Below the pieces are notes generated by a model. The model had not been told where the DNA came from and searched no databases. It saw nothing but the letters and a program-made list of their open reading frames with translations. A DNA stretch of 64,000 bases from Nocardia exalbida NBRC 100660 (GTDB lineage Bacteria; Actinomycetota; Actinomycetes; Mycobacteriales; Mycobacteriaceae): NCBI RefSeq assembly GCF_000308575.1, contig NZ_BAFZ01000089.1, positions 186,001 through 250,000 of the forward strand. The letters are read 5' to 3'. Below, one piece after another: positions 25,867-33,699 of the stretch (within the stretch, counting starts at the first letter, position 1; the number at the start of each line of letters is the position of its first letter). The position numbers and the translations under genes are program-made.

Positions 25867-27192
25867 CTACATTCCGACGAAATCGATGATCGGCGCCGGG
25901 TAGTCCGCCGGATCGATCCGCTCCCGCCACGGCCGGTGGATGCGCGCACCGGGCAGGTGCGCCAGCTCGGGAATCCAGCGCCGGACGTACGCGCCGTCCG
26001 GGTCGTAACGCTCGGCTTGGCGCAGCGGGTTGAGCACCCGATTCGGCCTGGTGTCGGTCCCCGTCCCGGCGACCCACTGCCAGTTGAGCTGGTTGTTGGC
26101 CAAGTCGCCGTCCACCAGCCAGCGCAAGAAGTGTTCCGCCCCCAGCCGCCAGTCGACGCGCAGCGACTTGGTCAGGAAACTGGCCGTGATCAGCCGCGCC
26201 CGGTTGTGCATCCAGCCCTCCGCGCGCAGTTGCCGCATGCCCGCGTCCACGATCGGATGCCCCGTGCGCCCCTCCCGCCAGGCGTCGACGGCTTGCGGGT
26301 CCTCGCGCCAGCGGATGTCGCGGGCACGGTAGTCCGACCAGGCCGCGGCCGGGCGGGCGGCCAGCAACTGGTGGTGGAAGTCCCGCCAGGCCAGCTGCCG
26401 GGCGAACGCGCGCCCGCCCTCGGTGGACATGTCGACCCGGTGCACCAGCTCCACCGGGGACACGCAGCCGAAATGCAGATACGGCGACAGCCGCGAGGTG
26501 GCGTCGGCGGCGAGGTCGTCGTTGTCACGCGCGTAGTGCTCGACCGGCCCGGACAGCCAGTCGCGCATCATCTTTCGTCCCGTCGTCGCACCGCCCACCG
26601 CCAATCGCGGCGATGCCCGGCCCGCGCACAGCTCCCCCGCGTCCGGCAGCGGCAGGCTCGACACCCTCGGCACCGTGAGGCCGCGCGGCGTGCCGAGCGG
26701 TGTGCGCCGCGGCGCTTCGGACCAGCGCCGGAAATACGGACTGAAGACGGCGAAGTGGTCGCGCCCGGTGGCGGGCAGCAGCGTTTCCCGATCGGCGGCG
26801 GTGATCGTGGCGGGATGCGTGTGCAGCAGACAGTCGCGGCGCGCGAGTCGTTCGCGCAGAGCGCGTTCCCGGCGGCGGCTGTAGCCGCTGACGTCGGCGG
26901 CTACGTGCACGCTCTCCGCGTGCACCTGGGCGGCCACGCGATCGACCTCCGCGGCCACGTCCCCCCGGCGCAGGACCAGATTGCCGCCGATGGCGCGCAG
27001 TTCGTCGTCCAGCTCGGCCAGAGCGGCGGCGAGGAACCGGGCGCGGTTCGGTGCGGCGAAGCGGCCGGAGAGGATGGCGTCGTCCAGCACGAACAACGGC
27101 ACCACCGCGGCGCCCTCCCGGTGCGCGGCCGTCAGCACCGGGTTGTCCCGCACCCGCAGGTCGCGGGTGAACAGAGCGATCGTGACGGTCAT
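25867..27192 (-). CDS. Deoxyribodipyrimidine photolyase
   Basis: Light-driven repair of cyclobutane pyrimidine dimers by a flavoenzyme. The 441-residue length is typical of class I CPD photolyases. The N-terminal antenna domain opens TIALFTRDLRVRDNP. The FAD domain has SRLSPYLHFGCVSP, AWRDFHHQLLAARP, GHPIVDAGMRQLRAEGWMHN (FAD and DNA contacts), TKSLRVDWRLGAEHFLRWLVDG-DLANNQLNWQWVAGTGTD. The ATG at 27190-27192 is the natural start. It lies 160 nt after the lipocalin gene on the same strand, next to a B12-binding MerR regulator, a neighbourhood typical of light-induced genes. Confidence 0.95.
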   Translation of the reverse strand: MTVTIALFTRDLRVRDNPVLTAAHREGAAVVPLFVLDDAILSGRFAAPNRARFLAAALAELDDELRAIGGNLVLRRGDVAAEVDRVAAQVHAESVHVAADVSGYSRRRERALRERLARRDCLLHTHPATITAADRETLLPATGRDHFAVFSPYFRRWSEAPRRTPLGTPRGLTVPRVSSLPLPDAGELCAGRASPRLAVGGATTGRKMMRDWLSGPVEHYARDNDDLAADATSRLSPYLHFGCVSPVELVHRVDMSTEGGRAFARQLAWRDFHHQLLAARPAAAWSDYRARDIRWREDPQAVDAWREGRTGHPIVDAGMRQLRAEGWMHNRARLITASFLTKSLRVDWRLGAEHFLRWLVDGDLANNQLNWQWVAGTGTDTRPNRVLNPLRQAERYDPDGAYVRRWIPELAHLPGARIHRPWRERIDPADYPAPIIDFVGM

Positions 27193-27352
27193 CGCGCACC
27201 CACCCGTCGTGTGGCACGAATTCTCATCCTCGGGCCTCCTCGCCGGAAGGTGCGGTCGCGCTCGGCACCCGTGAGGGCCGCGCCGGCGCGGCATCGGGCG
27301 GCTCAGCCATACCGCCGACGACGCGACCCTCGCGGGCGCCGAGCATCCCGGA

Positions 27353-27976
27353 TCACCCCGCGCAGAGTGGGACGATGCGCGACTCACCGCCCGTCGTCGG
27401 CGAGGTCAGGTACAGGCACGGGTTCTGACCGGCCGCGGTGATCGCCGTGCGTACCTGCTGCCAGGCATCCGCGTCCAGCGAAGCAGCGCGAGCCAGGACG
27501 AACCCGGAAATCCGGCTCGGATCGGTAACCACCGCCCACGAATACTCCGGGCCGAGCGCGGTGACGATGTAATTGGTCGGCCCTTCCCGGCGATCCTGGG
27601 TGGGCACGCCGGGGAAGCTGACGTGCAGCTGCGCCCCGGTCTCCCGGTCGTTGACCGTCGCGGTGCCGTTGATCTCGTTACGCGTGTTCGCCCACGTGGT
27701 GCAGGTGTTGCGCACCGCGATGTCGCCCTGCGGATCGAGCGCGTAATTCGCCTGCGTGTCGCGCGCGCAGTCCAGATTGAAGTATTGCGGGACAGCGGCG
27801 AGCTGACGCCAGGTGCCCAAGTACCGCTCCAGCTCGAGCCGCGGCACCGGAGCGGGCCCGTCGGCCGGGCTGGGCGCCGCGGCCGAACCGCCCGCCGCCA
27901 GCGCCGTCGCGGACAGCGCCGATACCACCCCGGCGAGCAGGCGGGTCGACCTACGCAGCAGATTGCGACGATGCAC
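27353..27976 (-). CDS. Lipocalin (Blc-like), exported
   Basis: A 207-residue precursor. MHRRNLLRRSTRLLAGVVSA resembles a twin-arginine signal, followed by an Ala-rich core ending near residue 34. The mature domain has the lipocalin GxW motif in YLGTWRQLAAVPQYF and four cysteines. SWAVVTDPSRISGFVLAR resembles the 'YAVVSGP...LWILSR' strand of Blc. Bacterial Blc proteins bind lipids, often lysophospholipids, at the envelope. It diverges from the LitR-like gene with a GATGCA direct repeat in the shared promoter region. Blc genes are recurring members of LitR light regulons. Confidence 0.88.
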   Translation of the reverse strand: MHRRNLLRRSTRLLAGVVSALSATALAAGGSAAAPSPADGPAPVPRLELERYLGTWRQLAAVPQYFNLDCARDTQANYALDPQGDIAVRNTCTTWANTRNEINGTATVNDRETGAQLHVSFPGVPTQDRREGPTNYIVTALGPEYSWAVVTDPSRISGFVLARAASLDADAWQQVRTAITAAGQNPCLYLTSPTTGGESRIVPLCAG

Positions 27977-28021
27977 GCTAACTCCTAGAAATCGGCGACG
28001 CTGTCCACGCTAGCACAGAAC

Positions 28022-28038
28022 GATGCATAATTGATGCA
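28022..28038. promoter_or_regulatory. Candidate LitR/CarH operator (divergent promoter)
   Basis: GATGCA at 28022-28027 and at 28033-28038, an 11-bp direct repeat, 25 bp before the litR ATG and about 46 bp before the lipocalin start. CarH/LitR proteins are known to bind direct repeats of about 11 bp. Confidence 0.6.
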
Positions 28039-28062
28039 ACCTATTCTTTTCCCGGAGGCTCG

Positions 28063-28989
28063 ATGACGCGGAGGACAGCGCGCGGACCCACCGACAACCC
28101 GGGCGGGACGGATCCCGTCGGCGGCGACGGGCAGAATAGGGCGATGCCCGCCGGTCCCGTCCCCGTGTCCGACGCGGCCGGATACACGGTGCGCGCGGTC
28201 GCCGAACGTCTCGGTATCCCGACCGCGACGCTGCGCAGCTGGAATCGCCGCTACGACATCGGTCCACCGCAACACCGCCCGGGCAGACACCGCCTCTATA
28301 CCGAGGCCGACATCGCCATGCTGGAGCGGATGCTGACCCTGATCCGCGCGGGCGCGAGCCCGGCGGGCGCCGCGGCGGCGGTGCGCGGACCCGCGCCCAC
28401 GCTCGGCCGCCGGGAATCGCTGCTGGCCGCGGCTTTCGCGCTGGACACCACCGCGGTGTCCGCCCAGCTCGAAGCGCACGTGCGCGCGTTCGGGGTGGTG
28501 GACACCTGGGACCTGCTGTGCCGCCCCGCTTTCGCCGATATCGTCGACCGCCAGCTCGGTGGCGAGGGATGTATCGATGTCGAGCACCTGCTGTCCTGGT
28601 GCGTCATCTCGGTGCTGCACCGCACGAACCCGCCGTCGGTGGCCGACGGCACGACGCCGGTGGTGCTCGCCTGCACCAGCGGAGAGACGCATTCGCTTCC
28701 ACTGGAGGTGCTTCGCGCGGCCCTCGCCGAACGCGGCGCCGGAGCGCGAATGCTCGGCGCCGACGTGCCCGCCGCGGCGCTCGCCGACACCCTCGCCCGC
28801 TTCGACCGTCCCGCCGCCGTTCTGCTGTGGTCGCAGCAGGAATCCACGGCGTTGACCTCCGCCGTGCGCGCCTGCCTCGGCGCGGGAGCGCGCGTGCTCG
28901 TCGGCGGCCCGGGCTGGGAGGCGGTATTCCTCCCCGAAGGCGTGGAACGAGTCGACAGCTTGCTCGACGCCGCCGATCGGCTCGCCTGA
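28063..28989 (+). CDS. litR: B12-dependent photoreceptor regulator (LitR/CarH-type MerR)
   Basis: A 308-residue transcription factor with an N-terminal MerR helix-turn-helix near 40-110 (YTVRAVAERLGIPTATLRSW, then RRYDIGPPQHRPGRHRLYTE) and a C-terminal cobalamin-binding part. The middle contains LLSWCVISVLHRTNPP, as in the helical domain. The B12-type motif SGETHSLPLEVL gives His210 as the expected lower axial ligand. Such proteins bind adenosylcobalamin in the dark, repress as tetramers and fall apart in light. ATG at 28063 with CGGAGG upstream; a second ATG at 28144 is possible. It sits beside a photolyase and a lipocalin, as in known LitR regulons. Confidence 0.88.
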   Translation: MTRRTARGPTDNPGGTDPVGGDGQNRAMPAGPVPVSDAAGYTVRAVAERLGIPTATLRSWNRRYDIGPPQHRPGRHRLYTEADIAMLERMLTLIRAGASPAGAAAAVRGPAPTLGRRESLLAAAFALDTTAVSAQLEAHVRAFGVVDTWDLLCRPAFADIVDRQLGGEGCIDVEHLLSWCVISVLHRTNPPSVADGTTPVVLACTSGETHSLPLEVLRAALAERGAGARMLGADVPAAALADTLARFDRPAAVLLWSQQESTALTSAVRACLGAGARVLVGGPGWEAVFLPEGVERVDSLLDAADRLA

Positions 28990-29308
28990 ACGGACAACTC
29001 GGCTTCGACGCGAACGGCCGTGGGCCAATCCATCGCCGAACCCCATACGAATCCCCTCCCGACGCGCTTCGAGCTCATGCCCGACGGGCGAACAGCTTGC
29101 TTCGCGCTCCATATTCGATGCGAAATCGATGCATATGCCACTTGAAGACCATTGCGTTTGAGTGATCCGCAACGTTCAGGCACACGTCACCTCACTCGGC
29201 CCCGATCCGATCTGCAGATGGCGCTATCTCGCCTACGCCGACGCCGGATCCCACAGCCGCTACCCAAGGGGAGCACCTAGGGCCCGGCTGGGACCAGGTC
29301 CTCCCGAG
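28990..29308. other. Intergenic region after litR with an orphan GATGCA repeat
   Basis: No gene is seen between the convergent stops of litR and the epimerase. It contains a third GATGC(G/A) direct repeat at 29117-29133, which has no obvious downstream gene and may mark a lost one. Confidence 0.4.
29117..29133. promoter_or_regulatory. Third LitR-like direct repeat
   Basis: GATGCG (29117-29122) and GATGCA (29128-29133) lie 11 bp apart, with AAATC between, closely like the operator before litR. Confidence 0.4.
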
Positions 29309-30658
29309 TCACCCCGCGGGCCTGCCGAGCAGATGACGCAGCGCCGGTTCCAGCGCCGGGGCGCGGAATCGGTGACCGGCTTCGGTCAGCCGGGTGGGAA
29401 CGACGCGCTGACTCGCGGACGCCACTTCCCGGTTCCCTTCGCGGCCCAACAGGAACGCGGGACCGAACCCGGGTACCGGGAACAGCGCGGGCCGGTGCAG
29501 CACGCTCGCAAGGACCTTGGTGTACTCCGCGTTGCGAACCGGTTGCGGGGCAACGGCATTGACCGCTCCGGACAGGCCGGTGTCCCAGAGCGCCCGATGG
29601 TAGACGTCGATCAGGTCATCGATCCCGATCCACGACAGCCACTGCCGCCCGCCGCCGATGCGCCCGCCCAGCCCCGCCGTGAACAGCGGGCGCAACAGCC
29701 GCAGCGTGCCGCCGCGCGGGGACTGCACGATCCCGGTACGCACGCGCACCACCCGCACACCCGCTTCGGCGGCGGGCACCGTCGCGGCCTCCCACCCCTC
29801 CACCACGTCGGCAAGGAAGCCGTCACCGCGCATCGACCGCTCGGTCAGCGTCTCGTCGCCGCGATCGGCGCCGTAGTAGCCGATCGCGGAGGCGCTCACG
29901 AAGACCGGCACCGCCGCCCGCGCCGCCACTTCGGCGAGCCTCCGGGTCGGCCCGATCCGGCTGTCCGCGATCGCGCGCTTGTGCCCCGCGGTGAATCGGC
30001 CCGCGATGGAGGCCCCGGCCAGATGCACCACCGCGTCCACGCCGTCCAGCAGATCCGGCGCGGGATCCGCGGGGTCCCATCGCCTTTCGTCCGCGGCGCG
30101 CGGCGCGTGCCGGACCAGCCGCACCACACGATGCCCGCCGGTGGACAGGAACGCGGTCAGCGCCGAACCGACCAGGCCGGACGCTCCGGTCACCGCGACG
30201 GTCCTGGACACGAAACCCTCCCCCGCCGCCCGCGCGTGCGCCGCGAGGTCGTCGGCGAGCTGCCGGTGGCGGTAGGCGAACATGGGCCGAAGGACCGTGG
30301 CGGGCACCGGCGCGTCCACCCGGTCGACCACCCGGGTATGCGTCCGGTCGACGACCTCGAAATCGTGGGTGTGCCGCCACGGCAGCAGTCCGGCAGGCAG
30401 CGAGCCGACGCCGTCGACGGTGACCGCGTCGACGAACCGGCGCGGCGGGTCGTACTCGCCGGGATCGTGCCGGGCCACCCAGCGCAGGCCACCGGGCAAT
30501 CCGAGCACCGCCTGCCCGTCGGACAGCGAGTCCGACTCGGCGCGCGGTGATACCGGCTGCCACGGCGGCGCCAGGCGGGTCAGCGCGCCGGGACGGGCGT
30601 GCCAGGCGAACACCTCGGACCGGGGTAGATCGATGACGCTCGCGTACTCGATACCCAT
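29309..30658 (-). CDS. SRPBCC domain fused to TIGR01777/YfcH-like epimerase
   Basis: A 449-residue protein. Residues 1-150 are a SRPBCC/START-like ligand pocket (IEYASVIDLPRSEVFAWHAR, with FVDAVTVDG). From about 155 an extended SDR follows: VAVTGASGLVGSAL nucleotide motif, DGVDAVVHLAGASIAGRF, SASAIGYYGADRGDETLTE, and VNAVAPQPVRNAEYTKVLAS. The fusion is common in actinobacteria and the epimerase part recurs in light-induced clusters. ATG at 30656-30658, with a GATGCA/GCTGCA repeat 28 bp upstream in the same direction. Substrate unknown. Confidence 0.9.
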   Translation of the reverse strand: MGIEYASVIDLPRSEVFAWHARPGALTRLAPPWQPVSPRAESDSLSDGQAVLGLPGGLRWVARHDPGEYDPPRRFVDAVTVDGVGSLPAGLLPWRHTHDFEVVDRTHTRVVDRVDAPVPATVLRPMFAYRHRQLADDLAAHARAAGEGFVSRTVAVTGASGLVGSALTAFLSTGGHRVVRLVRHAPRAADERRWDPADPAPDLLDGVDAVVHLAGASIAGRFTAGHKRAIADSRIGPTRRLAEVAARAAVPVFVSASAIGYYGADRGDETLTERSMRGDGFLADVVEGWEAATVPAAEAGVRVVRVRTGIVQSPRGGTLRLLRPLFTAGLGGRIGGGRQWLSWIGIDDLIDVYHRALWDTGLSGAVNAVAPQPVRNAEYTKVLASVLHRPALFPVPGFGPAFLLGREGNREVASASQRVVPTRLTEAGHRFRAPALEPALRHLLGRPAG

Positions 30659-30685
30659 GACCCGACTGTAGCCCGAAACCGACCC

Positions 30686-30704
30686 GATGCAGCGTTTCTG
30701 CATC
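30686..30704 (-). promoter_or_regulatory. Candidate LitR operator before the SRPBCC-epimerase
   Basis: Read on the minus strand, GATGCA (30704-30699) is followed 11 bp later by GCTGCA (30693-30688), with GAAAC between. The distance to the start codon (28 bp) is almost the same as for litR (25 bp). Confidence 0.55.
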
Positions 30705-30806
30705 GTTCCTCGACTCACAATCTCATAAACCACAGGAAACGGTCGATGAACGGGTCGTCCGATGCAATTTGCTGGCTCGAAACCCCTCGACCAGCAGGGC
30801 CGCAGG

Positions 30807-31598
30807 TCAGATGACGAAGGGGATCAACGCTTTCCGGTCCGCCGGATAGTCGGCGAACTTCTCCCGGTACCACTTGTGCGTGGCGAAGGCACGGGGTATC
30901 AGATTGCCCGCCGTGATCAGGAAGATCACCACGCCGGCCAACGACCACGTCGCCAGCGCGAAGCCCGCCCAGGCGATCAACTCACCCAGGTAGGCCGGGC
31001 TGCTGACGAATCGGAACCCCGCGCCGTGCGGAATCCGGTATTCGGCGGCGCCCGGATCGTCCTTGTCCCGCAGGTTGCGCACGATCGATTCCGAGCGCAC
31101 CAGCAACACGAACCCGCCCAGATAGACGACGAGCCCGAGCAGGAACCGCGGATCGGCCAACCACTCCGGTCCGTATTGATCTAGATAATCGTGACCGAAC
31201 AAGGTGCCGTTTAGATAGCCGTGCAGCGCCGTGACGAACATGCCCGCGGCGAGCACCGAGATGTTGAAGCTGCTCCGCTTACCGGGCATCTGCCGGATCG
31301 ACAGCGGGAAAAACCAGCCGCGGTTGCCGTAATGCAACACCCAGATCGCGGCGAGCGCCAAGGAGGTGGGTTCGAAGCGGTTCGGGCCCGCGAGGTAGCA
31401 GATCGCAAAGATCACCGTCGCCGGAATCTCCATCAACCACCAGCCCAGCTTGGGATCGAGATCGAAACCGATCGCGGTCGAGGCGAACCGCCCGTAGGGA
31501 CTCTGCGCGAAGAAGCCGCCGACGACGACGAACGCCGCGAACACGAAGCCGATCGTCAGTACGGTGTCGTAGGCGGTGTTCCCGGTATACCAGTCCAT
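30807..31598 (-). CDS. Steroid 5-alpha-reductase family protein (3-oxo-5-alpha-steroid 4-dehydrogenase)
   Basis: A 263-residue membrane enzyme with about seven helices, close to the length of human SRD5A1/2. It has WWLMEIPATV with Glu57, VLHYGNRGWFFPL with Tyr90, RIPHGAGFRFVSSPAYLGEL, and the C-terminal ending THKWYREKFADYPADRKALI-PF. Glu57 and Tyr90 fall where human SRD5A2 has its catalytic Glu57/Tyr91 pair. It would reduce the 4,5 double bond of 3-keto-4-ene steroids with NADPH. It diverges from an NTF2-like gene across a KstR-type palindrome. In bacteria the family also includes general DUF1295-type reductases, so the exact substrate is uncertain. Confidence 0.88.
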   Translation of the reverse strand: MDWYTGNTAYDTVLTIGFVFAAFVVVGGFFAQSPYGRFASTAIGFDLDPKLGWWLMEIPATVIFAICYLAGPNRFEPTSLALAAIWVLHYGNRGWFFPLSIRQMPGKRSSFNISVLAAGMFVTALHGYLNGTLFGHDYLDQYGPEWLADPRFLLGLVVYLGGFVLLVRSESIVRNLRDKDDPGAAEYRIPHGAGFRFVSSPAYLGELIAWAGFALATWSLAGVVIFLITAGNLIPRAFATHKWYREKFADYPADRKALIPFVI

Positions 31599-31656
31599 CG
31601 AATTCCCTTACCCTGCGGAGGCGACCGGCGCGAAGACCGGAACGCGACGCCGAAAC

Positions 31657-31670
31657 TAGAACTTGTTCTA
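31657..31670. promoter_or_regulatory. KstR-type palindrome
   Basis: TAGAACTTGTTCTA fits the KstR consensus TnnAACnnGTTnnA exactly and is self-complementary outside the two central bases. It lies 59 bp from the reductase start and 43 bp from the NTF2-like start. KstR represses cholesterol-catabolism genes in mycobacteria and rhodococci. Confidence 0.65.
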
Positions 31671-31713
31671 CCATTTATCCAGTCCCGGCTCGTTGTCAAC
31701 GGAGGTACTGCCC

Positions 31714-32520
31714 ATGCCGCTGGATCCCTCGGCCGCGGCGCTGCTCGCGGCCGTCGAGGCGTCGCCGCGCGCGGTCGGCGCGCACGACAGGTCCGCGTGG
31801 GTCGGCCTGTTCGCCCCCGGCGCGGAGGTCAACGACCCGGTGGGATCCCGCCCGCACGTCGGCCGCGCCGCCATCGAACGGTTCTACGACACCTTCATCG
31901 GGCCGAACACCATCGCATTCCGGGTCGACCGCGACCTGGTCCATCCGCCGATGGTGGTGCGCGATCTGACCATCGTCACCACGATGTCCACCGGCGCCAC
32001 CGTCTCCGTCCCCATGCATCTGCGCTACCGGCTGGTCGAGCGGGACGGCGCGTGGCGGATCGTCTACCTGGCCGCGCATTGGGAGCTGGCGGGCATGATC
32101 TGGCAACTGCTGCGCACCGGGCTGCCCGGATTCGCCGCCGCGCTGAAGCTCGGGCCGCAGCTGATCGTCAACCAGGGCGTCGGCGGGGCGCTGGGCATGC
32201 TACAGGCGCTCGGCGGCGTGGGTCGCCGCGGAAAGCGCGCCACGACAGGGCTTTTCGCCGCCGCGGCGAGCACCGACCTGAGCCGCGTGCGCGAGTTGCT
32301 CGGCGATCGGGCCGCTCTCGAGCTGCCCGCGGGCACGCCGGTATCGGTGGAGGAATTCACGAATCGGGTGCGCAACATGCGCTGGAGCAAGGTGATCGCC
32401 GCGGGCCGCACCGTCACGGCGAGTGTGCGGCTCGGCGCGGTAGCCGGAGTGGCTGTCGTGGAGTTCGCGATCGGCAGCGACAGCATCGCGAGTGTGACGT
32501 TATATCTCGACGGTGACTGA
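31714..32520 (+). CDS. NTF2-like / ketosteroid-isomerase-related protein
   Basis: A 268-residue protein. Residues 10-125 have the NTF2/SnoaL fold signature (DRSAWVGLFAPGAEVNDPVG, VGRAAIERFYDTFIGPN, a tryptophan near WRIVYLAAHWE). Then come a hydrophobic helix near 128-150 (IWQLLRTGLPGFAAALKLGP) and a second alpha/beta part at 180-268. The catalytic Asp/Tyr set of true ketosteroid isomerases cannot be confirmed by eye. ATG at 31714 with GGAGG upstream. It shares a KstR-like operator with the steroid reductase, which supports a steroid-linked role. Confidence 0.8.
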   Translation: MPLDPSAAALLAAVEASPRAVGAHDRSAWVGLFAPGAEVNDPVGSRPHVGRAAIERFYDTFIGPNTIAFRVDRDLVHPPMVVRDLTIVTTMSTGATVSVPMHLRYRLVERDGAWRIVYLAAHWELAGMIWQLLRTGLPGFAAALKLGPQLIVNQGVGGALGMLQALGGVGRRGKRATTGLFAAAASTDLSRVRELLGDRAALELPAGTPVSVEEFTNRVRNMRWSKVIAAGRTVTASVRLGAVAGVAVVEFAIGSDSIASVTLYLDGD

Positions 32521-32561
32521 CACCGGATCATCCGCCGCCGCACCCGGCTACCGCACCGCGT

Positions 32562-33482
32562 TCAGGACGTGAGCTGTCCCATGCGTTCCACCGTGCGGCC
32601 GGTTGCCGGAACTTCGACCACCTCGGACACCGGTGCCGCATGCTCGGTCCAGCCGGGCGGACCGAAAACGTATCCGAGCCGCCCGCGCCAGGTGCTCGCT
32701 GCGCGCACGTCGCGGATCAGCGCGGCCAATTCGTGATAGTTGACCTTCAGCGGGTTGTCGGTACCGATGTTCTTGGTGAGGCCGTATCGGACCGGTTCCG
32801 ATTCGGCGGCGAAGCTGCCGAACATGCGATCCCAGATGATGAGGATGCCGCCGTAGTTCTTGTCGATGTAGGGCTTGTTCGAACCGTGATGGACCCGATG
32901 GTGCGACGGCGTGTTGAACAGGAACTCGATCGGGCGTGGCAGCGTCCGGACGCGCTGGGTGTGGATCGGGAACTGGTACAGCAGCCCGATGCCCTGCAAC
33001 AAGAAGATCATCCAGGCCGGGAACCCCAGCAGCGCAGCGGGCACCCACGCCAGCCCGCGCAGGATGTTCGGGACCGGATGCAGCCAGGAGAGGCGGATCG
33101 CGGTGGAGAGGTTGAAGTACTCGCTCGAGTGGTGCACGTTGTGCGCGGTCCACATCAGCCGCACCCGATGGTCGGCGCGATGCGCCCAGTAGTAGCAGAG
33201 ATCCGTGACGATCAGGCCGAGTACCCAGACCCACCACGAGCGCGGCGAAAGGTGCAGCGGGGTGATCGCGGCGGCGCCGACCACCGCCGAGAACGGCAAC
33301 AGATACTGCATCAGCGGTTTCACCAGCCGGCCCAGGGTGAACGTCGCGATGTTGGACGCGGTGTCGCGGGCCGACCCGCTGTTGCCGGATCGGTCGGGAT
33401 CTCGCCGGTAGGCGATCCATTCCACCAGCATGAGCACCGCGAACGCGGGAATGGCATAGCTCAACAACTCCACACGGCCCAT
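32562..33482 (-). CDS. Sterol desaturase / fatty-acid hydroxylase family protein
   Basis: A 306-residue membrane diiron oxygenase. It carries the three histidine boxes of the family: HRADH near 101-105, HNVHHS near 114-119 and HHRVHHG near 195-201. Four hydrophobic segments flank them. YIDKNYGGILIIWDRMFGSF after the third box is typical. ATG at 33480-33482 with GGAG upstream. It converges on the NTF2-like gene with 41 nt between stops. Members act on sterols, alkylglycerols or carotenoids; with a steroid reductase and a light regulator nearby, a sterol-like or carotenoid-like substrate is plausible. Confidence 0.92.
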   Translation of the reverse strand: MGRVELLSYAIPAFAVLMLVEWIAYRRDPDRSGNSGSARDTASNIATFTLGRLVKPLMQYLLPFSAVVGAAAITPLHLSPRSWWVWVLGLIVTDLCYYWAHRADHRVRLMWTAHNVHHSSEYFNLSTAIRLSWLHPVPNILRGLAWVPAALLGFPAWMIFLLQGIGLLYQFPIHTQRVRTLPRPIEFLFNTPSHHRVHHGSNKPYIDKNYGGILIIWDRMFGSFAAESEPVRYGLTKNIGTDNPLKVNYHELAALIRDVRAASTWRGRLGYVFGPPGWTEHAAPVSEVVEVPATGRTVERMGQLTS

Positions 33483-33561
33483 GAGTTCTCCTTCATCGTC
33501 CACCGTCGGCTTCGACGCTACGGCTGCGCGGCCGCGAGAACATCGCGCCGACGAGGGATCG

Positions 33562-33585
33562 CGCGTCCCCCGCGCGGGGGACGCG
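33562..33585. promoter_or_regulatory. Perfect 24-bp palindrome in a divergent promoter region
   Basis: The half-site is CGCGTCCCCCGC and the other half is its exact complement with no loop. It lies 80 bp from the desaturase start and 115 bp from the kinase start. A terminator is unlikely between divergent genes, so an operator is the better guess. Confidence 0.4.
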
Positions 33586-33699
33586 GGCGGCTCGGCCGGC
33601 GGGCACAGTGAGTGGTCGGCGTCCCCGGCGCGGCCGGGCGCGCTCGCTAGGATCGCCGCGTGACTCGACGCTGAACCGGACGGAGGCGGTGGCGAACTG

